Made by a program: the position numbers and the translations under genes
Shown here: positions 1 through 8,790 of the stretch, piece by piece
Position numbering within the stretch: position 1 is the first letter of the stretch
Layout: each line of letters begins with the position of its first letter
From: Rhizophagus irregularis
Taxonomy: Eukaryota > Glomeromycota > Glomeromycetes > Glomerales > Glomeraceae
Direction of reading: 5' to 3'
Assembly (NCBI RefSeq): GCF_026210795.1
Contig: NC_089438.1
Location: 1,757,501 to 1,821,500, forward strand
DNA: 64,000 bases
The notes under the pieces: model-generated
Database searches by the model: none
Seen by the model: the letters and a program-made list of their open reading frames with translations, nothing else
Told to the model about the DNA's origin: nothing

Positions 1-192
1 TGTGACGATATATATATTTACACATATCTTACACATATCGGGTACCCGATTTTCTGCATTAATACTACACATATTGGATACATATCTGATACATATCTGC
101 TACCCGATATATTGGTTTTCGAATTAGCGTTACGATCCCATCGCGAATGCTTTCCAGGTGCTCGAGTACCTTCCTTTGGTTCAGGGTCCCAG
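1..192. other. AT-rich edge with short ACACATATC-like repeats
   Basis: No gene is supported here. Bases 1-110 contain several copies of short words such as ACACATAT, ACATATCTG and GATACATATC, and a perfect 10-base palindrome CGGGTACCCG near 39-48. The stretch lies just beyond the 3' end of the broken helicase gene on the minus strand and may include its last codons or its 3' flank. Confidence 0.4.
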
Positions 193-2181
193 TCAACTTC
201 TAGTTCTCGTGCGGGTCTGGGATAATTGCTCTTTAGGAGTGGCTTCGTGGGTCAGGCTTAGCGGACAGATGCAGAAAATTCTGTGGGAGACGGGTTGTCT
301 TCGGTGGGAGCTGGTTCTCTGGGTCAGGCTTAGTGACAGATGCAGAAAATTCTCCCCAGAAAATTCTGCGGGAGACTCGGGTTGTTGTTCAGGAGCTGGG
401 TTCACAGTTGTAAAATCTGAGTCAGATAGCAAGTCATCTAAGACGTCGCAGTAGTCATCAACAGCTTTAAGTGCAGGTTCTTCAGCAGGCGGCTCATCTT
501 CTTGATCAGGTTCCTCATCGGATAGATAACAGTCGAGAAGCTATCTATAGGTTCATCAGTATCTGACTCTATAGGAGCTGGAGATTCCTCAGGAATAGGA
601 TCCTCATTGATGACAGGTGCGGGTTTTACCTTCAAGCAATCGGGCTTAAGTGGTACTGGTGGTGGAGTCTTTTGGTTTTGCGGTTCAGAGCAACACCGAC
701 AGAAGCGGGTTTTTCCTCAGCAGGTTTCTCAACAACTGGCTCTACTTCCTCTTGATCTAATTGTGCTTCCTGTATGTCTTGTGTCTCCTGGATTACTCTA
801 CTAAAATTCTTCGCAATTTTTGCTTTATCTAGTATGTAATAGTTTATTCTAGCACCTGAACGTCTTGGGCGAGTTTTAGGAATAAATTGCTTAATCTCCA
901 TACCAAACTTATTATCACTAAGTGTTTTGTTTTCGCCCTTCTCACTGCACCAATTCTGGTAAGTGCTATAGAAATTTGTACAAGGAATTTCAAGTGTATC
1001 ACAATTGTCGGGCCACATCATTTCAAGGTAATATTGTATGAAACGCTGGGGATTTGGAATACTTGCTTCGATTAGCTCCTGTTTCATTTAGATCAGTATC
1101 GATAGATCGGGGATTGAAGCTAGTTAAGTCTCGGCTAAGTAAATAGGACATGAAGGAACTGGCTGTATCCGGATTTTCTAATACTTTTACGAGAGAACCA
1201 AGTATTCTCTATTGCCCTTATATTTGGCTGAGACGTTGCTACAAATCTTTCATCTCCCATTTCTATACGGATTGGCATAGCATGATTACTGAGGATCATG
1301 TAGCCAGCAAAGTCATCAATAACCTTCGCATCTATCCCCTTTTCCCCGATAGAGATGTAAGGCTCGGTGATTAAACTCTTGAGTCGGTTGTTTGCCCCGT
1401 GCCATTCCTTGCCTGACATATCGCATTCATTGAGGATGATAAGTTTTTTGGCACGAACAGCCGCATTGAACCTTCCCATTACATCTTCAAGACGCGTAGT
1501 GGAGAGGAAGTTTTCACGGCCGAGAATACGTTCTCCGATAAAATCGGTTAAGATATTCTTACCTACATCTGTGGTGGACTGCGCATAATAATTGCGTCGT
1601 ACCGGGTTTTTTGTCGGGATTTTGAACCAGAAATGCAAGCCAGTTGAGGATGTACGTGGTTAACTGCTTGTCCTCTGCACACCATACCTCATGAACATGT
1701 CGAATGATTGGATTAACTAGGTTCGGTTTGATGTGCTCAGCGGGTTGAGCCCTGAAACCTAGAAAGAGATTGAAGAATTCAGGATTATACTTTGGCGCGT
1801 TTGGGGGATAAGGCATGAAGTTTACATCTGTATAACAGATCTTTGTGACTGAGGCTTGGATAAGAAGGTCCTTTAACTTGATGGATGTGGTCATACCATC
1901 ATCTTCTCCCCTGCATCCGACCGAATACTTACCTTGCGCTTAGTAGAAATTCCCTTGAGATCTGCAGCAAACTCGAAGTATACGCTTCCATTATAAGCCT
2001 TCTTTTTTCTGATCCACATGCCGGACTTCGTGGTGATGAAAGCCACAGAAGCTGAGATTGCTGAATTGATGCTTTCTTTTGTGTGCGTACCTATACACTT
2101 TTTAAGAAGGTCGTCGTAGAAGAAACGGTTGTTGGGGTTAAAGATTGCTGGAACTTGAGCGGCCATTTTTTGTTCTATCAA
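193..2181 (-). pseudogene. Decayed D5/NrS-1-like superfamily 3 helicase (primase-helicase C-terminal half)
   Basis: One ancestral reading frame is now split by about six frameshifts, near 1890, 1600, 1190, 1085, 665 and 525. The pieces run in order from the ATG at about 2166 or 2181. First comes an N-terminal region rich in basic residues. Next is the family block ending in KKPGT, followed by a damaged Walker A (TTDVGKN; the first glycine is lost), a Walker B-like NECDMSG, a sensor block SNHAMPIRIEMGDERFV, a winged-helix-like C-terminus (LIEASIPNPQRF, then FYSTYQNWCSE) and a long Pro/Glu-rich acidic tail. D5-like helicases of this kind (DUF5906/NrS-1-like) unwind DNA for replication in viruses, plasmids and mobile elements. 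Family membership is inferred from motif order. Continuity across the breaks was checked by reading the alternate frames. It is almost certainly non-functional. Confidence 0.75.
248..352. repeat. Two-copy direct repeat in the helicase tail
   Basis: A unit of about 35 bases, containing GGGTCAGGCTTAG and ACAGATGCAGAAAATTCT, occurs at about 248-283 and again at about 319-352 with one or two differences. It lies in the region coding for the acidic tail of the decayed helicase and probably reflects replication slippage. Confidence 0.6.
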
Positions 2182-2405
2182 ATCGAGTACTAATTTATAG
2201 TTACCTAATCTTCAATTGCCGAATATTTTTTCCAAAGATCTGCACTCCTACCAGGCTACCCTCCTTGCCCCAGCCCCATGCCCTCCTGCGTTCTGCGGTC
2301 CTCCGGTTATATCTGGTTATCTTTTAGGGGTAAAAAAAAACTATAAACCACGAACCTTTACGACTGCTCTAAATCTTCCCTTCCCCCTTTTCAATCCACG
2401 TATAT

Positions 2406-2843
2406 CTAGTGAAATCCACACCGCTCAAGAGCCCACCTTACCATTATTTGCTCTTTTCTAGCGTCCGTTAACTCTTTACAAGCCTTTTGATACTCCTTCC
2501 AATTAAGCTCATGAAGTTCACGATTTCCAATACCCTCTTCCTCAAATGATTGACCAAGAGCATCCCCCGCTTTTTCCTTCTTTTCTACTGCCCTGTCGTA
2601 TGCCTCCTCGGCTTTCTCATATCTCTTCCACAACTCGGCTTTACAACAGTTGTACCAGAGTCTGTTTATCTTGAGGTGCTTTCCAAATTCTTTGGCCGGA
2701 AGGTTTCTGACTATTTCTGCTACTATATCCGAGTCGTTGAGGGGTGATGCCCGCATTTGGATCCATTTACGGATTCCATAGATGTCTACAAGATCAAGTC
2801 CGAGGTCTTCGGCAAGATAAGTGGCTGCGTGTAAGTTCGTCAT
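2406..2843 (-). CDS. Hypothetical coiled-coil protein upstream of the helicase relic
   Basis: This is a 145-residue open frame from an ATG at 2843. I do not recognise the family. Residues about 70-125 are charged and heptad-like, with many Glu, Lys and Ala, and are compatible with a coiled coil. The frame is on the same strand as the helicase relic and about 225 bases upstream of it. The two could be neighbouring genes of one element or exons of one gene: a GTAAGG donor-like site follows the KEQIM codons near 2447, which would remove the last dozen residues, but I could not find a clean in-frame acceptor. Codon usage looks like coding sequence, and its GC content is higher than that of the DNA around 3400-9000. 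Function unknown. Confidence 0.5.
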   Translation of the reverse strand: MTNLHAATYLAEDLGLDLVDIYGIRKWIQMRASPLNDSDIVAEIVRNLPAKEFGKHLKINRLWYNCCKAELWKRYEKAEEAYDRAVEKKEKAGDALGQSFEEEGIGNRELHELNWKEYQKACKELTDARKEQIMVRWALERCGFH

Positions 2844-2892
2844 TGTATATTACTTATGGTATACCCATTGTTCAATTACTTATTTTTTCTGA

Positions 2893-3195
2893 CGGGGTAA
2901 GTGGCCATAGTTCGGTGGTCGTAGTTCGGCGGTCATGGAGGTTCGGTGGTCATAGTTCGGCGGTCATAGTTCGGTGGCGTAGTTCGGTGTCTCAGGTAAG
3001 TAGATAAAGGGTGGTCGTAGCTTAAATCGGGTTTTGGAGCCTGAGCCTAACTAAGGTGGCCATAGTATTATCATAAGTTTTTTGAACTGTGGCCAGTACT
3101 ATGACCGGATATTCTGTCTGATTTTGGCTTTATTCGTGTTTTTATCCACTTTTTAGTAGTCTGGTCATAGTGGTCATAGTGGTCGTAGTAGTTTT
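2893..3195. repeat. Iteron-like array of GGTCATAG / GTTCGGTGG words
   Basis: Bases about 2905-2990 contain at least six partial copies of a 15-17 base unit built from GTTCGGTGGTCATA and GTTCGGCGGTCATA. Bases 3055-3110 and 3160-3190 carry further TGGCCATAG, TGGTCATAG and inverted CTATGACC copies. The array sits immediately 5' of the minus-strand cluster containing the helicase relic. No protein is predicted across it. Confidence 0.65.
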
Positions 3196-3247
3196 ATATA
3201 TAAGAAAAAATGGATAAAAAAAAAGAGTTGGAAAGTAGTGTGACCAG

Positions 3248-3268
3248 CCATGGCCACTGTGGCCATGG
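3248..3268. repeat. 21-base palindrome with 10-base perfect arms
   Basis: Arms CCATGGCCAC and GTGGCCATGG are separated by one T. The palindrome follows the iteron-like array and could form a hairpin or bind a dimeric protein. It is followed at about 3285-3365 by an unusually GC-rich patch (GACCCCCGTAGGGGGGAT and beyond). Confidence 0.7.
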
Positions 3269-3598
3269 TAGTAGTATATATGGGGATTCCTGACCCCCGT
3301 AGGGGGGATATAGGTACTGCGAGGCCGTGAGGCTGAGGTGGGGTGAGCGGTAGCGAGACACACATCCAGACCGACGACGATGAAAAGTATCAATTCACTA
3401 TTTAATTTATATGAGATTATGTGTGCTAATAAAATTATATTGCAAATTCATTGTAAAAATTTAATGAATTAATTGAATGGATTACAATTGATTGAGTTAT
3501 TTGAATAGACACGACTACGCAAATTTACGCATTAATGAATGGAACTGGCTGTAAGAATCTGGTGGCTAATATCGTGGAATCATTCGCAATTTTACGCA

Positions 3599-3819
3599 TT
3601 ATAGCAAAATTTAAAATATGCGAAACACTCAGCAATTTTGCTGTCGGGAACTTGCCGAGTTCGTGGGTTGGCAAATCTAAAAATAAATGTAACAAGTTTA
3701 CGATGTACCATATAAATATTGTTTATTATTTTATTTACTATTTCAATTTGCCGGCAACCTGCCAAGTGAATCTGACAGCAAAAGTGCTGAGTGTTTCGCA
3801 TATTTTGAATTTGCTGTAA
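3599..3819. mobile_element. Fold-back element with about 75-base inverted arms
   Basis: The left arm (3599-3672) and right arm (3746-3819) are inverted copies of each other with a minority of mismatches. Both contain AATATGCGAAACACTCAGCA and TTTTGCTGTC when read inward. The loop is about 70 bases of A+T. The element is flanked by a direct repeat containing GGCTGTAAGAAT at 3547-3558 and 3822-3833, longer than an ordinary target duplication. No coding potential was seen. It is best read as a MITE or fold-back element of unknown superfamily. Confidence 0.65.
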
Positions 3820-4435
3820 CGGGCTGTAAGAATTCGGATGGCTTATTCAATCGGCTAATCATCTGATAATCAGCCGCAAATTTATTGGCTTAACACGGCA
3901 AATCACTTTTACAATAATGGACGGATGATCAGCCACAAATTTATGCGATAATCAGGTTATAAGCGCTCAAGATCACTATCAATCTGATCAGCCAAATGAG
4001 TTCACTGGCTGCAACTTTTTTTTTCCATGCATAAAAGTCCCCCAAATACGTGTAACATGTTATTTTTTTATAAATTGGATTTGATTAATATTTCGATTGT
4101 ACTATGTGCTTTTACGAGAGTTTTTTTTTAAAGTTCTCTTATGAAAGTGTTACAATATTTTTTCGTAATATCACGATGCAAAATTTTTGCATTAGTACAT
4201 TCATTTTTTGTAATATTTCGCATTAGTTCATCCATTTTTCGCAATATTTCGCAAGTTTTTTTTCTTTTTTAGTATAGAATGGCGGAAATTACCTTATGAC
4301 AGCTTGCCTCCTTTTTCTGAATTTCTGATTCATGTATTTCCCCTTTTTCCTCATCCTTTTCGAATTTTCTAGTTCACCTTTTTCTCATATATTTCCTCCT
4401 TTTTCTCATATTTTCGTTTCAAATTTATTATCATA
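3820..4435. other. Intergenic, AT-rich, no gene seen
   Basis: This contains many dispersed short words such as TGATCAGCC and TTCGCATTAGT, plus T-rich runs, and leads into the hypothetical gene starting at 4436. A pyrimidine-rich stretch (4280-4435) with repeated CCTTTTTCTCAT lies just upstream of that ATG and may be its promoter or leader. Nothing else can be supported. Confidence 0.4.
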
Positions 4436-5853
4436 ATGGCTACAAAGCGTGGCGAGAAACGAAGAATTGACGATAATGAAAGATTTTCAAAACGTAGTAC
4501 TGGCGGAAGTGCTTTCTATAATGGTACTTAATATCCGATGATAGTGTTGATGGTATATATGACATAATATGTATCATATTCTTTATAAAAGAAATTATAT
4601 AATATATAGTTAAATTATATTTTATTGTTAAAGTTAATAAAAAAATAATAGAAAAACTATTAAGAACCAATTCGCAGATAATTTCTAAGCTTGAAGTTCT
4701 TATCACCGGACAAAAAAAATCTCGAAACCCGTCTCTCGAGCATAGAAAAAAAGCTCAACGATAATAACAAAAATAATAATAATACAATAGATCCGGAGTA
4801 TGTAAAGGTAATAAAGATGAATATTATTTAATGTAAACCTGAAATGCTAACCTCGTTTGATTAGGAGCTCGTTAAGAAGGTGTCGAAAATTTTATTTGAA
4901 AATTTTGTTTATCCTTCGCAAGACGAGTACAAACTCGCTACCGAAAAATATTTAAAAGACAAAAATCCGGAATTTATGCGCCAGTTCAAAAAAAATCAAT
5001 GGATTATTTTTTTCGAAAAAAAAAATTGCCCCGACTGTAAGTTAAAGCAATTATGAATTTTATTAAATTTCATACTAACATTTTTTTTTAATAGTTAGTA
5101 CAACAACATAGAAGCATACGAGGGACGTTCACGTCTAGAGTTAAAGACGTTATGTATTCTGTTTTCGAAGCGACTGGGCATAAATTACCGTCTATTAACA
5201 CTCAGGCTAGTCCGTCAAAGATTCAGGAATGGAAGAGTAAGGCGGAGGTGAAAAGATGTTACAACAACCTATTTAAAAAGGTTAAAGATTGGCAACTATG
5301 ACATATATGTCGCTGATAATTGATAAGTTGCGAAAAGAAAATAAAAATCCCTCAAAAACACAAATAGCGTATGCGATTAGCATATGCGAAACGTACTTAA
5401 ATCCTAATAATCAAAACATTCAAATGAGCGAAAGTATAATGAAGTCGAAGATAATCAACAACTTAGTAAGTTTTTAATTTACAATTTGCAAAATGTGAAT
5501 TATTTGAATTACAGTTTATTTATTTATTTATTGATTTTTAGCAAAAGTTGGAAAATAGGGATAAATTTACACATTCGGACGATGATTCTCATGATGGTAA
5601 TGATGTAGACGATGGTGGTGATAGAGCAGCTGACGATAGAGCAGGTGCGGCTGATGATGATGTACTAACGATGGTAGGCCTAACGATGGTGCGGCTAACG
5701 ATGATGCGGAACGACGATGGTACGGCCAACGATGGTGCGGCCAATGATGGCATAGCTGACGATGATATACTTTCTATTGACTCTTATAACACGGAGGAGG
5801 AAGGTCGGTATGTAAATAGTTTATTAGAGAATTATGGGTTGCATAAAAAATAA
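4436..5853 (+). pseudogene. Five-exon hypothetical gene with two frameshifts
   Basis: Exons deduced by frame continuity are 4436-4523, 4652-4807, 4865-5036, 5099-5465 and 5542-5853. The protein starts MATKRGEKRRIDD, a basic nuclear-signal-like N-terminus. A coiled-coil segment follows (LEVLITG, then LETRLSSIEKKLNDNN), then a conserved-looking block containing LFENFVYPSQDEYKLATEKY and FTSRVKDVMYSVFEATGH, and an Asp-rich repetitive C-terminus. The frame is broken twice. An A8 run at about 4709-4717 needs a one-base shift, and another shift is needed near 5285. In the Asp-rich tail two compensating shifts turn the repeated NDG codons into LTM-type codons. I do not recognise the family; it looks lineage-specific. 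It may be a recent pseudogene, or the A8 break could be a sequencing error. Confidence 0.55.
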
Positions 5854-6361
5854 ATATTATTTTTTATATATATCACACGTAATAGCATTTTTTTTACCAT
5901 AATTAATATAGTTTTAATAAATAAAATGGTTATTAATTCTTAACAACACGGGTGTGACATAAATAAATTGTGGCTGAAATTTGTGTTCAATTTGTGTTCA
6001 ATTTGTGTTGATAATTCTGGTAAAAATTTGTTAATTTTGGCCAAATTTCGTTAAATTTGTTAAATTTGTGTTGAATTTGTGTTGATAATTTTTAATTTAT
6101 CATGAGGGGATAATATTTAGTAATTGTGCATATACAATTTCTGTGATTTTTTAAAATGCGGATTTCCGTAATTTTACGATATCGTATTTTCTGGCCAATC
6201 AAATTAGGCTGATCCTTGCATGTGATTTAATCATTTAATCATTTAATCATGCACGCGTTTTTGTCTTATTTATTTTTGTTTCTTATTTTTAATTTTTTTG
6301 TCTCTTCTTTCTATTATTTCTTTAATTATATACAATATATTTACATATATTTCATAATTTA
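5854..6361. other. AT-rich spacer with short tandem words
   Basis: No gene. Bases 5965-6095 repeat TTTGTGTT, AATTTGTG and GTTAAATTTG. Bases 6225-6249 hold four tandem copies of an eight-base unit (ATTTAATC). The remainder is T-rich. Confidence 0.5.
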
Positions 6362-6890
6362 TTGCTTTGCAGGTATAGAAATATTTGTTTATTAATACTA
6401 ATTATTTTCATTTTTTTTTACCTCTTTGTTATTTTGTATCGTAATACTAACAATAATATCCATGTTTCCTTTATTCCTTTTTACTTGTACTTTAATACTA
6501 ACGATACTAACAATACTAACAACATGTTTATTTTTTCCTTTCTCTTTATTTCTTTATTCTTTTGTTCAATTACTTTGCAGGTATAGAAATATTTATTTAT
6601 TAATACTAATTATTTTAATATTAACGCGTTTTTTTTTACCTCTTTGTTACTTTATGTCGTAATACTAACAATACTATCTACGTTTCCTTTATTTCTTTTT
6701 ACTTGTACTTTAATACTAACGATAATATCCATGTTTCTTTTACTCCTTTTACTGTTTCTTTAACTCTTTTTACCTTAATACTAACAATAATAACAATATT
6801 TCTTTTATCTTTATATCTAATACTAACGTTACTATAGCTGTTTCTCTTCTTTTTACGTCTAATAATATTGTTACTCTACTCTTTCTCTTT
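6362..6890. repeat. Duplication with a 208-base period plus AATACTAAC words
   Basis: A segment beginning GCAGGTATAGAAATATTT at about 6369 recurs at about 6577, giving a period of 208 bases. Both copies continue through TATTAATACTAATTATTT and TTTACCTCTTTGTTA. The trinucleotide-like word AATACTAAC or CTAACAATA recurs many times from 6440 to 6830. Short open frames here consist of runs of Ile, Leu and Phe codons and are not credible genes. Confidence 0.6.
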
Positions 6891-6984
6891 TTTACTTTTA
6901 TGTATTCTGTATATATTAATAAATACTTGTAATTTTTTATGATTATATCTAATAAAACATACATTATATAAACTTATAGTACAG

Positions 6985-7470
6985 AAAATGAAGTATTATT
7001 TATCGAAATATTTTGAAATATTACGAAATATTAAGTTGTGTAAAATCACAGAATATTACGAATCGTCAAATTATGGAACATTACGCATCATAGAATTTCG
7101 AAATATTTTAAAAAGTTGCGAAGTATTACGCAGTAAAATTACGGAATATTACGAATCGTAAAATTACGAAGCCTTGCATACAGTAATATTTCGAAATATT
7201 TTAAAAAGTTACAAAATATTACGCTTACGCAAACTTGCGGCGGGTCTGAAAACTTACGAAATATTATGTAAAATTACGAAATATTGCGAACCGCAAAATT
7301 ACGGAATATTACAAATCGTAAAATTACGAAGCTTTGCATATCGTAATATTTCGAAATATTTTAAAAAGTTACGAAATATTACGCTTACGCAAACTTGCGG
7401 CGGGTCTGGAAGCTTACGAAATATTATGATGTGTAAACTTGCGCAACTTTTCGCACTATATAATTTCCTG
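6985..7470. repeat. 160-base tandem repeat in an AAATATTACG-rich block
   Basis: Two clear copies with a 160-base period lie at about 7141-7300 and 7301-7440. They share ACGGAATATTAC, AAATTACGAAG, TTGCATA and GCTTACGCAAACTTGCGG. Upstream (6985-7140) are less regular relatives built from TACGAAATATT. A 152-codon open frame crosses the repeats (7174-7632), but its N-terminal half is repeat translation and it matches nothing I know. Confidence 0.7.
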
Positions 7471-7632
7471 ATGATAATGCTAATGCGAAATAAAAACATT
7501 CTTGGCAAGACCCTAAATTGTTTGTTAAAACAAACCCGTGATAGGCTGATCAGTGAGAGTTATTGCGTTGTGGACTATGAAAGAATGGGAAAAAAACGAA
7601 AATGCAATTTATGCAAGTTTATTGAGGCGTAA

Positions 7633-8599
7633 AGCGCAGGCCGGTCATGTGAGATTGATCACCTGAAATGCGCAATACGATATTTCTTGCCGGCTGGCTA
7701 ACATTTGCATATATATTTCGCATTATTTTTTCTAAAAGTTAATTTGCATTTATTTTTTACGTGTCATGTCTCCAGTTCACGCTAGTATCATACTAACAAA
7801 ACAATATTCGAATATATATTGTAGATAGTTTTTTTGGTATCAATATTTCGCATATGGGTTTTGGGAATATCTATGCTAATCCTGAAGTCCTTTAGACGCT
7901 TTAGTTACCTTTTTGATTTAAAACAAATTCTTGAATACAGTTATCCCATAATTTATTAAAAAACTTTTTTTGATAAGTTAACTCGATGATTTCAAAAATT
8001 TCTTTAAGAATAAAAATCACCATGATTGTTAATTAATATTTCTTTAATATACTTGATTAAAGGTTGTAATTTAAATTCATCGGATAATGACAAGAGTTTT
8101 ATTATCTCATGAGGAATTAATTTTGTCAATTAATATTTTCACAATATATATAGCTAGGTAAAATTCTTCTAAAATGATATATTCTTTAATTTTGCCAATT
8201 TTTATGCTTTTTTGTTATAATCTAAAAAGTGGTAGATACTTGGTAAAAAATCAGTAAAAATACATTTTTCTGTAGTTATTCTTCTAAAATGATGTTTGTA
8301 TATATATATATACACGCAATTTAATTTTTATAAATCTAACAAGGAATTTTACTGCTTTTTTGCCGTTTAATATTTTGTTTTTAAATTAGAATTTTTATAC
8401 GAAATTCCTGAATTTTTTTAAACCGTTTATTATATAAGAATCACCTGATTCGATTTTGGTCATTAAGAGTTATAACACGCTATAAAAAATCCTCCATTTT
8501 TCATGAACAAGTATAAATGAATTTAATTTTATACACGAAACAAGTTTATTGATTAAGCCTTTTTAACCGTTAATTTTTCCAATAGAATATTCTTAACTA
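7633..8599. other. AT-rich spacer, no gene seen
   Basis: This is low-complexity A+T with poly-T runs and a short TA microsatellite at about 8296-8311. I found no open frame with convincing codon content and no recognisable element boundaries. Confidence 0.4.
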
Positions 8600-8715
8600 T
8601 CACCGGGGGTGATGATCACCGGTGACTGAAATAGTGATGATCGACCAGCATTAAAAATATAAAGTGCCGGTAAAAATTGATAATTCTGGCCAACGGGGAT
8701 GATCACCCCCGGTGA
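8600..8715. mobile_element. Small inverted-repeat element (MITE-like), 116 bp
   Basis: The left end TCACCGGGGGTGATGATC and right end GATGATCACCCCCGGTGA are near-perfect inverted repeats of about 18-20 bases. They enclose about 80 bases with further internal copies of GATGATC and CCGGT. The element stands out by its GC-rich ends in an A+T background. No clear target duplication could be fixed. It lies 76 bases beyond the stop codon of the kinase gene. Confidence 0.65.
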
Positions 8716-8790
8716 TTTGAAGTAAAAAACTTTCCAATATGTATTTATTAGCCTTATAATTAAATTTTAAAAACGATTTCGTACTTAAAT

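Noticed and set aside
6985-7470. CRISPR-like array
   Set aside because: The repeats are tandem 160-base units in a eukaryotic genome, not short repeats with unique spacers.
7174-7632. 152-codon plus-strand frame
   Set aside because: Most of its N-terminal part is translation of the 160-base tandem repeat; the rest is not family-like.
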